Assembly: GCA_918807975.1 (NCBI GenBank)
Contig: OU964932.1
Location: forward strand, 16,523,501-16,587,500
Source of the DNA: Aplidium turbinatum
Lineage: Eukaryota; Chordata; Ascidiacea; Aplousobranchia; Polyclinidae
Reading direction: 5' to 3'
Length of the DNA: 64,000 bases
Under the pieces are notes generated by a model, which searched no databases, was not told the origin of the DNA, and saw only the letters and a program-made list of their open reading frames with translations. Both the position numbers and the translations under genes were made by a program. Shown piece by piece: positions 11,483-23,720 of this stretch; the stretch's first letter is position 1, and every line of letters starts with the position of its first letter.

Positions 11483-12589
11483 CCTAACTTGTCGCTTAAT
11501 TATTTTTGATTCAAGAACATAAAAGTGGCGCACCTTTCAACAAAACAATAATGTCTCATTAATCTATTCACATTTACCAAAATTAAGAAAATAAATCAAT
11601 AGTTTTTTTCTACAGTCTAAACCTACAGTTTTTTTTCTACACTTTTGATCAAATTTAATTAATAAAAATTAAACTTAATTTAAATTAACGTTGTTACTCA
11701 GATTTTTATGAGAGTAGTCACAAATGTAAGTTTTGTAGTTCTTCTGCAATCATAAGAAAATGCAAGTTTTTCTTAAATTTAGTTTTGCAGCATTTTCGTT
11801 TGATTGTCTAATTTTGCTTTCTGTTTGTTTTAAATACCGTACTACTATTACATCAGTTAATGATAAAAAAACGTCAAAGCTTTTACACAAAACTTAAATT
11901 TTTTTAAGACATTGCAAAAATGACAACAGTAAATGACAACAGTAATAGAAAAAAAAACATAATTGGTAAACTGACAAAACAGTTTTTGACCATAACGTCG
12001 ATTTACATTCAAAACTTCAAGTTTGAATAGCAAGAATACCAAAAACTCCCATGCATAGTTTTGTCAAAGAACTTTATGTATTCAACAAGCAGACTAATTT
12101 ATCTTCGATTGAGATTAATCACTTAACCACGCACTCAACAACTGGCACAGCTAATTTCTTGCCATCCCGGTATAAGTATGTCACGGAGATGGGTAATATG
12201 CCTTCTTTCCAGAACCTTACCCAGACTTTCTTTTGCCCTTATTTTTTTAGTTTTTGCGGTAATAGAGACAGAAAAATTGTTCAATATTTGCGCTTTGCTG
12301 CCAATACTCAACACGTACGCGATGTTTGCTGAACATCATCACAAGCTTGAGTCTTGTTGAAAAGTTAAAATGGAAGTTTGCATAAGAGTTTTTGAAGCGA
12401 GGGTTATCAAAGTACTGTTTTATATTTTGTTATATCATGTTGATAAAAGAAAGAAAAACTAACCGATAATAGTTTTCCACAACATTTCCAAACACACACT
12501 GCTGAATACCTTTTAAGGTTTTGCCATCTTTTCCCGTTCATTAACGTGCTGGTAGGTTTATATCGATTTTTGTAGTTTGTAGCCTATCT

Positions 12590-12720
12590 ATTTCGTCCCG
12601 GACGCGTTAATGACGAAAAATAAAATGATTGATTGATTGACTTATGTAGTTAGTAGTACGGTATCTTTTTCGTCCGTACGCGTTAATGACAAAAAATAAA
12701 ATTATTCATTGAATACACAC
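12590..12720 (+). repeat. Two tandem 3'-tail fragments of a retroelement-like repeat
   Basis: The motif CGCGTTAATGACGAAAAATAAAAT is present once with a GATTGATTGATTG tail and again about 65 bp later with slight differences. AATAAA plus a short ATTG repeat tail is typical of the 3' ends of non-LTR elements. A similar tail in reverse occurs near 36933. No LINE coding region is present. Confidence 0.4.
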
Positions 12721-12738
12721 CACAATTTTCGATACAAA

Positions 12739-12836
12739 CGAATTTATTTTCGCACAAGTCAGTTCAATCATGAATAGCTGAAAATTGATTTCGATGAGCT
12801 ACCAGCTAGATCATCTTCAGTTAAGCTTATTCAAAT
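12739..12836 (+). repeat. Dispersed repeat, copy 1
   Basis: This stretch, from AATTTATTTTCGCAC to GTTAAGCTTATTCAAAT, matches the reverse complement of 38360-38478 along nearly its whole length. The other copy carries an extra GCTAGCAGCT duplication. I do not recognise the family. Confidence 0.65.
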
Positions 12837-14282
12837 AGAATCACAATTCTCGATGAGTTTTTTTCTTCTCAGACTTTGGGTATCTGTCATAGTCTGCATT
12901 TTTCTTTTCTAAACTTGCTCCTTTTATAGATGAAGTTTACCCCTAGAAGGTAAATTTATTCCGGTTAAAAGCCCTTGGTGTGATGTATGAATGTTTATAC
13001 ATTTTATTAACACAAGTCCACAAAAAGATAGTTTTCTATCGTAAATCACAAAGCACCTGCTTGTGAGCAATAAAACAATTTTGAACATCGTGTTTTTCTC
13101 ATTTAGAACACAGAACACCGGGAAATGTTCAAAAGTTTCGTAAAGTCACGGCAATGACTTATGACTCATTTGGGGCCAGAAAGTCAGCAAAGTCATGGGT
13201 CATTTGATGGAAAACCGTGAAGAATAAAATAATGGGGTTGGCAAAGTGATTGCATACAATATGGAGGTAGACAAAATCTTCAATTGTATTGCTTCATTTT
13301 TTGTAATAAGTTTAATTTGGAGAAAGGTTTGAATACAAGATTTGAACAACCGTTTGAACATCCGGCTGAGGGTGAAACAGATTGCCCAGATTACTTTGAT
13401 AATACTTTAATGATTTTATTAACTGAAGATAATTTCTACAGACTACACATAAATTATGTCTCCGCCAGCTTCCTCACCTTAATGGTCAAAGGATGAAGAC
13501 AGAGAAGGTTTTGTCGTGGGGGTAGTTGAAAAAATATTCAATTGATCTGTACTGGATATTTCTACAAATGGTTGTAACACACTAAGAAATTTTCTAACAA
13601 GTTTTCGGAAATGTGACATATTATGGTTCTTCTGTGTTGCTTGACTAAAACTGACCACATCGTGACTTTACAGATTGCGGCAATGTATCTTGGAAATTCG
13701 GTGTAAAAGTCTTGTAAATCACAAAGTCACTTATGCTTAATATTCGATCAGATTGGTGAAAAACTAAACCATTCAGTAAATTACTATCAAAACTTCCAGT
13801 TTTTTTATTTTTTTTTTATTTTTTATCTAACGTTGATTTAAGGTCGGAAAAGAACAGATGTTGATTTCACGATCGCCGCTCTCCGTTTTCTTCGGAACTC
13901 AATCATGAAGTCCCTGTCTAAGCAAACATTTCGTTCCCACTTGATTGTACAGTGTAGAATTACATTTTGACTTGCTGCGATTACGATTTTCCAGTCGCAA
14001 ACGTGTCTGAAAGACTGGTTTGTTTCACATTGATTCGACGTAGTGTCGCAACGAATCATGATGAGTTGACAAAAGCAGAAGCCATCAATTGGAAACCGTA
14101 CAGGAAAATCAAACATGAGAAAATGCCAAAGTTTTGCAGCGAGGTTCACACGTTACAGTTTCAGTGGATCCTGAGTCGTACTTGTCATCACCAGATTTGT
14201 CAAGCACCTGTTCAATGGAAGACAGTTTAATAAATCACGAAACAAAGAGGAAAAATTTTGTTTAAATTCATCGACCGGCTCC

Positions 14283-14425
14283 ATTGCTGCCGAGAAAGAT
14301 TTCCTTAATAGAAATACTGGTTAGTTCGATTTTTGACTCTTTATTCGCGGACTGACAAGCCCCTAATAGGTTATTCCTGGCAGTTTCGCACACTTGTAGA
14401 GAGTTTGAACCACTGATGAAGGGCG
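14283..14425 (-). repeat. SINE-A, old partial copy
   Basis: Reverse-strand match to the 3' half of the tRNA-derived SINE seen in full at 22937-23250: GACTGACAAGC, CCTGGCAGTTTCGCAC, ACTTGTAGAG and TTTGAACCACTGA in order. It is interrupted and diverged. Confidence 0.55.
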
Positions 14426-14429
14426 CCAA

Positions 14430-17400
14430 CAAACTATAGCAAACAAACAGGCCCAAAGAACTGAAACCAGTGACGCAGTTAACCAAAATGAAATGGCGCT
14501 TCGTCTGTAGGTGAACAAGCTGACAGAAGCAGAGACCCTTTGTGCACTTCGCATAGAAAACGTTTCTGCTTGGTCCCTTCCAAGTACACTATCTCCTAAT
14601 ACAAATCTGGACTTGGGCTACTAACCAGAAAGAGGATTTAAATTAATTTATATTAACTTTCCAAAGTCATTAAGAAAATGACACCACGCGAGGTCCGACC
14701 TTCTTTTTTTCGTACTTGCGGTGGTAAAATGATTACACTTAATGTAGAACTGTACTTTCCAATTTATTGACTGACACATGAATGGTCCATAAAGTTGGAT
14801 TTTTTCATGCTTTGTGACGTACTGTTTTTTGCCATTTTTTATTTTTATTTTTATAAACTTGCCTCATCGCAAGTTTCGCGATTTTATTTTTGAATCGTAA
14901 CTTGCCATAACAACACAAAAAGGCATTGATCATCATTAAATGGACAATACTTTTTTCGACAAATTCTATTCTGCTTCTTAATTGAAAGTAAATTTTCAAA
15001 TATTTTGACAACATAAAATCGCTAAAATAAGTTCATGCAGATTGGCGACGCCTATTTGACAAACAATAGTCTTTCTTAGGGGCAATCACGCCATTTATCT
15101 CACTCAAGCCAGCCGGATAGAATGACAGCCGGCTCAGTAGGCATTTGCGCAACTTAGCAATACAACTTTTGTTTGGCCGATTTCATGTCATCAATAACTA
15201 AATTAGCATAAACTTTTCACGGTTTACTTTGCAGAATCAAAATAAAATCGTGAAATAACTTTTATCATTAAATGTTTTACACAAAAATTGAGGATTAAAC
15301 TGCTAAGAGAGCAAAACAGATCAGATTACTGTAATCATGCTTTACTCAAGTGGTGATTTCGACACGCATTGGCGCCAAATAGACCTATAAAACGTTTGTT
15401 GAGGGATTGTGTCTGTGCTAGTCGGACAACGCAGAAAACACATCGCGACCCTTGCTGAAAGAATCCTTGCATCAAAACATGTGTTTGATTATCGTGCTTT
15501 TTAATACCGTTGTTTCAAAAAATGGAAAGTGTTTGTTTCGTCACGGGTTTACGTCCGGAAAACTAAAACTTGTGTTTTTTCATCGTATGCGCGTCTTCTT
15601 TTTCGTTTGAGCTTTTAAAGCTTAGGGTCGGTATTTTTTTACAATCACATATTGACAATGTTTTCAGGACTAGGATACACTGAAAAGCTCAGAAAGCAGC
15701 CATATTCTGGCTTCATCTTTGGTTTCACCAGGTTGCCAGATTATTTTACGAGTCTAGTAACGTCAAAAAGACAAAAAAATGTTTAACTTTTGTATACTTG
15801 GCCATCAACTAGCAATATTTATTTCTTGGCACAAAAATGTAATGTGTTATTAGAATGCGTGCTGCACAAGTTGGAATTCTGAGACATTGTGATCGAACAC
15901 CTGTAGATATAGTTTAGTGCTACCTGAGGAAGTAATCGCTTTTCGCTCAATCGGTTGAATGTTTATTGGTAAACACCTGGCTGTGCGGACAAAGAAACAA
16001 CAAATTTAAGCAATCGTTGTTCAGATCTTGTCGCGTGCAGCTAAGACAACTTCAAGAATAGTTCTCCATGTAGCGACACACGGATGCATTAATTCATACT
16101 TTAAAACTTTTAGACAGCACTTGACCTACAAGACTTTGCATTCTTAAAGCAGTAGCCTCATTTTGCAAGGCTTTGGTCGGTCATTGGGCTTGCGTCACTG
16201 GTTCGAAGCCTTTGCAAGATGCGACACAGCTGGGATTAAATTTTAAAAGATGCTTTCTCGGTCTAAAGACGAATCTTCTCACAATCAATCAACAGACGGC
16301 ACAAATAAACTTATAGCGGAACAAATTGTCTGTTCTTTTAATTTTTGTTTTGCTTGATTGGAATTGATGAGAAATAATTTAGTCACATTGTATATTTTTT
16401 ACTCACAAGTGTATCAGGATGATTTGTTTTCTTTTCTTTATGATTGGCAATGAGGCGATTGGGTTCACCTCTTGTCCGTCATTTCCAAACCAATCTAAAA
16501 TACACTCTCCGTGACGTCAAAGCAATGTTCTATCAACAAAAAAGCGATAGTTTTTAACCAGTGTTCCCATTTTTGTTTTAAATTTTAAAAGGTGACTTCA
16601 TCTTCCCCAGTAAGAACTCTAGTGACTCAGCTATATCGTGTTACGGATTAATATGATTCAGAGCTGTCCTGTAACTCCGCTAAAAGTTGTCTGTCGCACC
16701 TAAACACATAAACCGTTTGTTGCTGCGGTTTTTGATTTTTAGGAATGTCATTTACTTTGTTGCCAAAACCAACTACCCAAACTAATTATACTCACCAAGT
16801 CTATGTAGTTAGTTGGCAAAATAATGTAATTTCTAATGACAAAACTTGTTTTAAAAGTTTACAAAATACTGATTAAGAGTTACTCTATACCAATTGTGTC
16901 TAGCTAAACACAAATATAACTGATTGAGTTTTCATGGTAAGCTTTATAAGTGTGATAAGTAAGATTCCAATGGTCAATACAGCTCAGTAAAGCTTAGACT
17001 TTTTGTCTGAATTTGTTTGCTTTACTGTTATCATCACACTCGTACTCTAGCAACCTTGTCAATAAATAATAAAATGCAAAAGTTATTTCAAACAATGCGA
17101 GTAATATTTCTCGCAATGGTTTACCATAAAAATATATTTGTATCACAAGAAGACTTTAATACATTTTAGACCGTTACCACCGATATGATTGGACCCGCAT
17201 AGAAGTCAAGCAATTTTAAGGTTGATAAGAAATAACTTTCTCGCAATCAACCTTCAAAGACATTTATGAATGAAAACAAACTTTGTAGTAGAGATCAATA
17301 AATCTTGTGCTAAGTGCGTGCTCTATGAAAATAATGTTAATTCTTAACCTCATGATAATACACAAAGACACGAGTGTGCTTTAAGATGTCTCTTTAAAAT

Positions 17401-18068
17401 TATCCACGCTTCGTTGAATCGAATAAGAAGGTTGATCCACATTAGAAACGTATCTTAAGTTTTGATATTTTATCAAACATTTAATTCAGTTCAGGTGTCT
17501 TCACTTCAATGGGCGTTTGCATTGTGAGTCGTAGCAGCAGAACAGACATTGAACAAATTTACAGTTTACAGGTTAACTAAAACAAAGTTTAGGTAAATAG
17601 CAATGAAATTTGTAGGGTTGAAGGGATTTCTGTACTGTTCTGTTATAGAGTCGATCTAAATTCTTTTGTCTTTTCAAAAGGCTTTATCGAACCATAACAT
17701 ATAAAGTTACAGGCGAACAATGAAGCCTGTCTAAAGGAGGTACCGACATTTTGGGAGTGATTTATTTTATTGTACAAGTAGTCAAGTCAAAAGAAATTAA
17801 TTGTGATAAAGCTTGTGCGTCCTCTCAAATAACTGGTGGAAATTCCGCCCCTATCGTGTTTACAAACTGTTTCAAAGGCGAACAGGAAAGCTTTTCAAAC
17901 GATCGTTGTCAGTTGCCTTCACAATAAATTAACAAAATCCCCATTGGGCTTGGCCTACTGAGCCCTTTTTTCTGTTAAGAAACCGTGTTTTTTTGTTTTT
18001 TTTTCATTTGCAGTCTTCCCAATAGTTTAGTTAAGTGCTTGATTTTAGGGACTAGGAGATTTTTTATG
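14430..18068. other. Gene-free stretch
   Basis: AT-rich DNA without a recognisable coding exon. A diverged SINE-A fragment lies at about 16135-16291 on the plus strand (GGCTTGCGTCACTGGTTCGAAGCC followed by GGATTAAATT and CTCGGTC). Nothing else stands out. Confidence 0.4.
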
Positions 18069-18358
18069 TCCGCGCTGTTAGCTCAGTAGTAACGCGCCTG
18101 GCTCAAGATTATGCGGCGCTGGTTCAACTCTCGGGGTGTGCGCTTGAGCAATGCATTTTCAGGACTGCTCTCCATTCAGCAGCACCTAGTGAATGGAATA
18201 ATTCCCTGGCAACAACACTTCAACAATCGGAAAACTTCACTCTGCCAATCTCGGTAACCGGCCCTGTGTCAAGAGCCTCTACAAGTATGCGAAATTACCA
18301 GGAATAACCTATCAAGGCTTTGTCAGTCCGAGGATAAAGATTCAAAACCAACCAACCA
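18069..18358 (+). repeat. SINE-A, tRNA-derived, near full length (subfamily 1)
   Basis: The 5' part is tRNA-like: an A-box region GTTAGCTCAGTAGT and a B-box region GGTTCAACTC, about 50 bases apart. A conserved body of about 200 bases follows (CTCCATTCAGCAGCACC, CAACAATCGGAAAACTTCAC, CTACAAGTATGCGAA), ending CAGTCCGAGGATAAAGATTCAAAACC. The same order is seen in other copies at 22937, 28273, 39108, 54291 and 62205. Confidence 0.85.
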
Positions 18359-18616
18359 GGGACGAAGAAACTTCAAAATCGAGCGAGGCTGATTCGATTC
18401 TACTGGTGTGCTTGAGCAACGCATTCGAGAGCTGCTCTCCATTCAGTGGCATCTAGTAGATGAAATAATCCACAACACTTCTACAATCGGAAACTTCACT
18501 TTGCAAACTCGGGCTCTGGGCCTGCGTCAGTGGTTCAAAGCATGTACACTACAAGTATGCAAAACCGCTAGGATTAAATTCTCGAAGAAGCTTTTTCAGT
18601 CCAAGCATAAAAATTT
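18359..18616 (+). repeat. SINE-A, second copy in tandem, 5'-truncated (subfamily 2)
   Basis: It starts within the tRNA-like part (GAAGAAACTTCAAAATCGAG, as in the copy at 22937) and continues through the body to CTTTTTCAGTCCAAGCATAAA. It directly follows another copy in the same direction, so one may have inserted into or beside the other's tail. Confidence 0.75.
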
Positions 18617-18852
18617 CCATAATCTTTCACTACTTAACAAACAAACATTGAATTTGCAACAAATTAAAAAAAAACAAACTCTCGTTGAACATGAAATGGT
18701 TATACAAAGGCTGACAACTTTTTTGTCGTCCCAACGTGTTTAATAGAAGGATACCAAACTTCATTCATGTAAAGTTCTCCATCACATAGGCCTACGCGAA
18801 AGTGATTAGGCCTAGGCTACTCGTCTGTAACTTTATATGTTATGGTTCGATA

Positions 18853-19276
18853 CAGTAGCGTAGCCAGGAATTTTGAAAGGGGGGGATTTTGACCACCCAG
18901 CGGCGGGGGGTCTGGGGGGCCTCCCCCAGAAAATTTTGAAAAATTACTTTGAATTTGGTGCATTCTGAGAGCATTTTCAACAAAAATGTGGGTACGAATA
19001 TTCCTGTAAAATGGTGCTGTCCGGTAGCATAGCAAAAGGATAAGATCAAGTTTTCTTCGGCATTTTTCGGAAATAAAGCTTAGTCTCTGTGTTTTCTTGT
19101 TGCTAATTCCTGACTGAGATGTTTGGTATTGGCAAAACTCGCTCTTTTAATGCAATTTTGTTTAAAATTAGGCAAGTTTTTTTTAGACTGAAAGCATTAT
19201 TCTCAATATCGTGACGTCATACGCGTGCCAAAGGGGGGGTTGTAACCCCCAAAACCCCCCCTTGGCTACGCCACTG
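18853..19276. mobile_element. hAT-like non-autonomous element with G-run ends
   Basis: Perfect 8-bp target duplication GTTCGATA at 18845-18852 and 19277-19284. Ends are CAGTAGCGTAGCCAGG and TTGGCTACGCCACTG, each next to a run of G or C. A related copy in the opposite orientation is at 21932-22423. There is no transposase frame; short frames here are chance. Confidence 0.9.
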
Positions 19277-19289
19277 GTTCGATAAAGTC

Positions 19290-20789
19290 TTTTAAAATAA
19301 CAAAAGAATATAAATTAAATTTGTAATTGTGCAATACAGAATTCAATTCAACCTTAACAGTTTTGTAACCAGGACCGCACTGTGAACGCCATCTTGGGCT
19401 CCCTCCAAAATCTACTAGTGGGCCCCTGTGTTTAGTGACCGCTCTTAAAAATAGGACTAGAAAGCGTTTAGGGACGCAAACTCTTTCAATGTGGGGAAAT
19501 ATTTACATTTATCATTTCAGCAAAGAGTAAACAACTCTTAAGGATTTTCTAGAAACAAATAGTTAATAGGCCATGCCGACAATGCAGTAGCGGATCTGAA
19601 GAAAGTTAGGGAAAGACCAAAGTTTTAAAAAAACAAAATTTATAATATGAGTGAACAGTGCAAAACTTGATGTCCAAAGTAGTAAAACTGAAAATGACTA
19701 TGGGGGATTGCCCCCTGAAAAAATTTTAACAAATATAATCTTGTTTTGGTCACTTTTAATCATTTTTATGAGAAATAATGTTTTTTTTTGTTTTTATCAA
19801 GATGCACACTTTGTATTTAACAAATTCATCAAAATAAAATTGGATTGGGGTAGACCGGTAGAAGTTATGTAAAATTTTAGTCAGCCTGCCATTTAAAAAA
19901 AAATCATGCGCGACCACAGGAGGATTTCAATATTGTGTTTCTTAAAAGTTCATAAGCTTATGGCCTTCTTGAAAGTGGTGCAAGCCTTTCAGCAGGCTAG
20001 AACTTCGAAAATTTATCTATCTTGTCCCCACCTTCGCCGATAAAATTTTCCTTTCATAAGATTTCGATTAACATTGAAATTTATCAATTTAATTGTTAAA
20101 TTACTAGGCTATTTGAGTGTGCAGTGTTTACTTTGGAATTTTGCATCATTTTGTTGTTGTTTTTAGGACACAAAAAACTTTTTACTCCCTTAATTTCCAA
20201 CTAGCCTATGCATGCCCATTGCCCAATATCGCCGAGGTGAATGAAATGTGGTTGAGCGAGCGAAGCGAGAAAATTTTACAAAAATGGAAAAAAGTTACCG
20301 ATACCGTACATACTAAATGTTACCTACATGTGAAATTACTAGCCAAGAAACGCTGCACGAACTAAATATGAGTGGGCCCCCAGGGAGAGGTAGGACCCAA
20401 GTGGGAAGTTTGGAAAACAGTAAATATGGTTTTGCAGAATTTAAGATATTGCATATCGAGCTTCTGTAGTACTTTTTTTTAGTTTTTAAGCAGTCAAAAA
20501 ACATTAAACAGACTAAAATGAGTGGACTCCATATCAGCCGTTTCTCCAGCCGGGGGTGAAGGTGGCGGTTACACGTCACTGTTTGGAAGTAACCTAGTTA
20601 CTTTAGCATTATTAGGCTATTTCAGAGGTAATTGTGATTTTGTTGGTCAACTATCTGTTGTGCCAATTCTCAATGTAAACTTCTTCTGGAGCAAAAACAG
20701 TTGAACACTATTCAAAACTCATGGCCCATAGCAGCTTGCAAACTTAAACTTATCTTTGGTTGATTTTTGCACTTTGATAGCCTCTTTGG
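19290..20789. other. Gene-free stretch with repeat fragments
   Basis: No coding exon recognised. A lone transposon-like end, CAGTAGCGGATCTG, is near 19587, and G/C runs lie near 19385-19435 and 20370. GAGCGAGCGAAGCGAG near 20255 matches a motif near 2879 in reverse. Confidence 0.35.
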
Positions 20790-20950
20790 CAAGGGAGGGA
20801 TCAGCAAGTAGTCTTCGGGGGGGATATCAACAAAACACAATGATGTGTGGCGTTAATTCGACCTATATTAATCCGACTTTGCAAAGTTACTTGTTGGTGT
20901 TTTAGGGGGGCAATCTATCCAATTGCCTCCTCCCTCTAGATCCGTCACTG
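20790..20950. mobile_element. Short hAT-like MITE inserted in an old SINE
   Basis: Perfect 8-bp duplication CTCTTTGG at 20782-20789 and 20951-20958. The ends CAAGGGAGGGATC and CTAGATCCGTCACTG are imperfect inverted repeats. The sequence following the right duplication is a piece of SINE-A (20958-21008, minus strand), so the MITE appears to have landed in a SINE remnant. Confidence 0.75.
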
Positions 20951-20957
20951 CTCTTTG

Positions 20958-21008
20958 GAATTTATTCTGGCAGTGTGGCACACTTGAAGAAGCTTTGAAC
21001 CTTTTCCT
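20958..21008 (-). repeat. SINE-A fragment
   Basis: Reverse-strand match to the SINE-A 3' body (ATTCTGGCAGTGTGGCACAC followed by TTTGAACC). It is short and diverged and interrupted by the MITE on its left. Confidence 0.5.
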
Positions 21009-21345
21009 GACCTTGAGAAAAGTTCCGTAAACCAGGCTCATAGGAAGCCCAGCAGATAGGCAACATAAATGGCAACAAAACTTGTTTTTTCGTTGTGGTA
21101 AAAAGCAAGGGAAAGTTGGATTGGCTGTGTCAATAACTTTCACAACTAAATAGCTTTAGCCTTTTGCAATTGACTTTAAACAGGTTTATCGTCGGCTACT
21201 AGGCCGAATGATGAAAACTCTTTCACACCGCTGTGTCACCGCAAGTTAGGCTACTTAACGGCCTGCCGAAGCAATAGGAGCAGCTGACTCGATCACTAGG
21301 CTACAAGCTTTTTTCTGTAATCGCAAAATAACTTATGGTTGTTTC

Positions 21346-22525
21346 CAGGCGCGGATTTATGGGGGGGGCCCAGGGGGCCCGGGCCCCCCCCGAAATGTTG
21401 TGAGGAATTATTGTTGAAATTCTATGTATCCGCATCAAATCGTTTGATGTACGTCTAAACAGCTGATATTAGTCTCACGGCGGACTTAACTTATCTGGGG
21501 GGGGGAGGTAATTTTTTGTTTGTTACGGTATAATTATGGTTAAAATCATCCATCGATCAGACTCCTTTATTCCGTTATACAACTGTAAATGCATTTTAAT
21601 AGCAACATTTGTTGGAGCTGACTCAGCTGAAACCAATGCTGAACCAAATGACGTCAGTTGAAACAATCTGAAACCTTGAATGGCTGTTTTATAGTTTTTA
21701 GCCTTTATTATAATTTCAATCAATTGCCGTCTATGCTTGCAAACATACAAACATCCAATTGGTCATGGACACTGCATACAGGATTTTAAACCAGATTTCA
21801 AGTTTACTTTGCATGCTTAGCAATTATTTTTATTCAAACAAAATGTATTTTTTCAAACATTCACAATTGATGAAATGGCTGTTTCTTTTAATGTCTATTT
21901 TATTTTATGGCATATCGTATATGTCGTAGTATAGTGGCGTAGCCAAGGGGAGGGGGGTTACAACCCCCCTTTGGCACGCGTGTGACATCACGATATTGAG
22001 AATGGTGCTTTCAGTCTCTATGTCTCTAAAACAAAGTTTTCCTAATTTTAAACGAAACTGCATTAAAAGAGCGAGTTTTGCCAATACTAAACATTCAAAT
22101 ATTTCAGCCAAGAATTAGCAACAAGAAAACATAGAGACTTAGGTTTATTACCGAAAAATCCGAAGAAGACATGATCCGAAGAAAACATGATCTTATCCTT
22201 TTGCTATGCCACCAGACAGCACCATTTTACAGGAATATTTATACCCACATTTTTGTTGAAAATGCTCTCAGAATGCACCAAACTCAAAGTAATTTTTCAA
22301 AAATTTCTGGGGGCTGCCCCCCAGACCCTCCTCCGCTAGGTGTCGTCTTTGGCGAAGACGCCGACGGGCTTCGCCCGCCGGCCATCAAAACCCCCCTTTT
22401 CAAAATTCCTGGCTACGCTACAGTCGTAGTATCATTTTTCACATCTGTTTTATCTTTTTCTTTCTGTTTAATTGATTTTCAAATTTTCTGGCCCCCCCCG
22501 AAAAAAACTCCTAGATCCGCGCCTG
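21346..22525. mobile_element. hAT-like element carrying a nested hAT element
   Basis: Perfect 8-bp duplication GTTGTTTC at 21338-21345 and 22526-22533. Ends are CAGGCGCGGATTTATGG and CTAGATCCGCGCCTG, with long G or C runs next to them. Another element with related ends (CAGGCCCGGATTTAGG) is at 37984-38249. A second, complete element occupies 21932-22423 within it. No transposase frame is evident. Confidence 0.88.
21932..22423. mobile_element. hAT-like element nested in 21346-22525
   Basis: Perfect 8-bp duplication TCGTAGTA at 21924-21931 and 22424-22431. It is the reverse-oriented relative of the element at 18853-19276, sharing the GCGTAGCCA end and internal text such as ATTTTGTTGAAAATGC-type sequence. 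An extra palindromic GC-rich segment near 22340-22385 (GGCGAAGACGCCGACGGGC) is absent from the other copy. Confidence 0.9.
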
Positions 22526-22936
22526 GTTGTTTCAAAGAGGAAAAGTATATCCCTACATAATGTACGATGTTGTGTTTTTGCGTATGCAGCTTTGAATGCA
22601 AGGAGTTGCTTTTGTTAGCCTACATAAATCTTCGAAAGCAAATTTTTTACATAAAATAGTAAAAATCTCGAAAAAAATTTAGCTTTACACACCTTACTTT
22701 AACACAAACGGTCGAAGTTTATTTTTAGTAAATAACTCTTATCAATCTGTAGATTCATTGCATTGCTATTTTTTTTTACTCACTGCTAAACGAAGCCTAC
22801 TGTCATGCACCAGGCGGCTCTCTACTACCACCTGGAAATTGTGTAGTTTAGCGGAAATGCGAAACTTTCCAGGTATTGCCACCTTGAAATCAAGGGTATG
22901 TTTTTTTTCAGAATTTACGCCAATCTCGCCAGTCGC

Positions 22937-23250
22937 CCCGATAGCTCAATTGGTTAGCGCGTCACTTCTGGAACGAAGAAGCTTCAAGATCAAGCGGCGC
23001 TGGTTCGACTCTCGGGATGTGCGCTTGAGCAACGCACGTTAAGGACTGCTTTCCATTCAGCGGCATCTAATGGATGGAATAGTTCCCCGGCAACAAGACT
23101 TCAACAATCGGAAACTTCACTCTGTCAATCTCGGTGACCGGGCCTGCGTCAGTGATTCAAAGCCTCTACAAGTATGCAAAACTGCCAGGATTAAGCTCTG
23201 CAAGAAGCTTTCCCAGTCCGAGGAAAAAGATTCAATCAATCAATCTCTTT
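22937..23250 (+). repeat. SINE-A, full-length copy (subfamily 2)
   Basis: The tRNA-like head reads GCCCCGATAGCTCAATTGG (A box) and GCTGGTTCGACTCTCGG (B box), with an insert GAACGAAGAAGCTTCAAG between them that distinguishes this subfamily. The body continues to CCAGTCCGAGGAAAAAGATT and ends with a CAATCAATCAATC tail. The short repeat tail suggests retrotransposition by a LINE whose 3' tail has the same repeat. Confidence 0.88.
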
Positions 23251-23315
23251 AAATCACATCCTGGAAGAATGTAAATGCTAGCTTCATTGGGTAACTATGC
23301 CTGGTTATTTGTAAC

Positions 23316-23386
23316 CATCCCAGACAGCAAATTGATCGTTTTTTTACATTGATTCAACGTCTGCAGACTGATTTGCTGTCTGGGAT
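23316..23386. repeat. Palindromic MITE (family P), copy 1, half-deleted
   Basis: Ends CATCCCAGACAGCAAAT and ATTTGCTGTCTGGGATG are perfectly inverted. One inner arm (ACATTGATTCAACGTCTGCAGA) is present and the mirror arm is missing. Confidence 0.85.
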
Positions 23387-23423
23387 GCAACCTTGGTCAA
23401 CTATTTGTGGCTTGAAATGTTTC

Positions 23424-23506
23424 TCAAACAAGAAAATCTGTCATTTTTACATTGATTCAACGTCTGCAGACGCTTTTTTAAAATGACGTATTTTTCTGTC
23501 TGCGTT
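23424..23506. repeat. Palindromic MITE (family P), copy 2, diverged
   Basis: It has AAAATCTGTCATTTTTACATT, the core CAACGTCTGCAGACG and the closing ATTTTTCTGTCTG. It lies 38 bp after copy 1 in the same orientation. Confidence 0.7.
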
Positions 23507-23720
23507 TCAGATCCCTTTCAGCTCGGTAAGAGACCACCAAGTGGGAATGTCTGGTTATTATTTTTCCTTGTGACGTTCAACAAAGTTGGCGAAAGCACTA
23601 CGTCACGTAAAACACGCTTCAGTGATTTCGTGCTTACAATATTAACATCTGACGTCAAAAGTGTAGCAGAAGCTGACACTAGTAGGCTAATTCGAGAATA
23701 AAGGTCTGGCAAACAAACAC

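Larger units (their letters stand above)
11483..14282. other. Gene-free stretch upstream of Pax1/9
   Basis: AT-rich. It contains a retroelement-like tail (12590-12645), a second shorter copy of the same tail motif (12665-12715) and a dispersed repeat (12739-12836). Overlapping frames on both strands at about 13838-14230 show no recognisable domain. Pax1/9 promoter or enhancer DNA is expected here, but I cannot point to sites. Confidence 0.4.

Noticed and set aside
13838-14230. Overlapping frames of about 87-103 codons on both strands
   Set aside because: No recognisable domain, no splice support, and both strands are open through the same stretch, which suggests chance.
18080-18140. Functional tRNA gene
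   Set aside because: The tRNA-like part continues directly into the SINE-A body and is shared by many copies; it is a SINE head.
22171-22560. 129-codon plus-strand frame
   Set aside because: It runs through a nested hAT element and out into its host element, including G/C-run ends; it is not a gene.
23312-23510. Possible CRISPR-like array of repeated hairpins
   Set aside because: The repeats are palindromic MITEs with inverted ends in a eukaryotic genome; spacing and orientation do not fit a CRISPR array.
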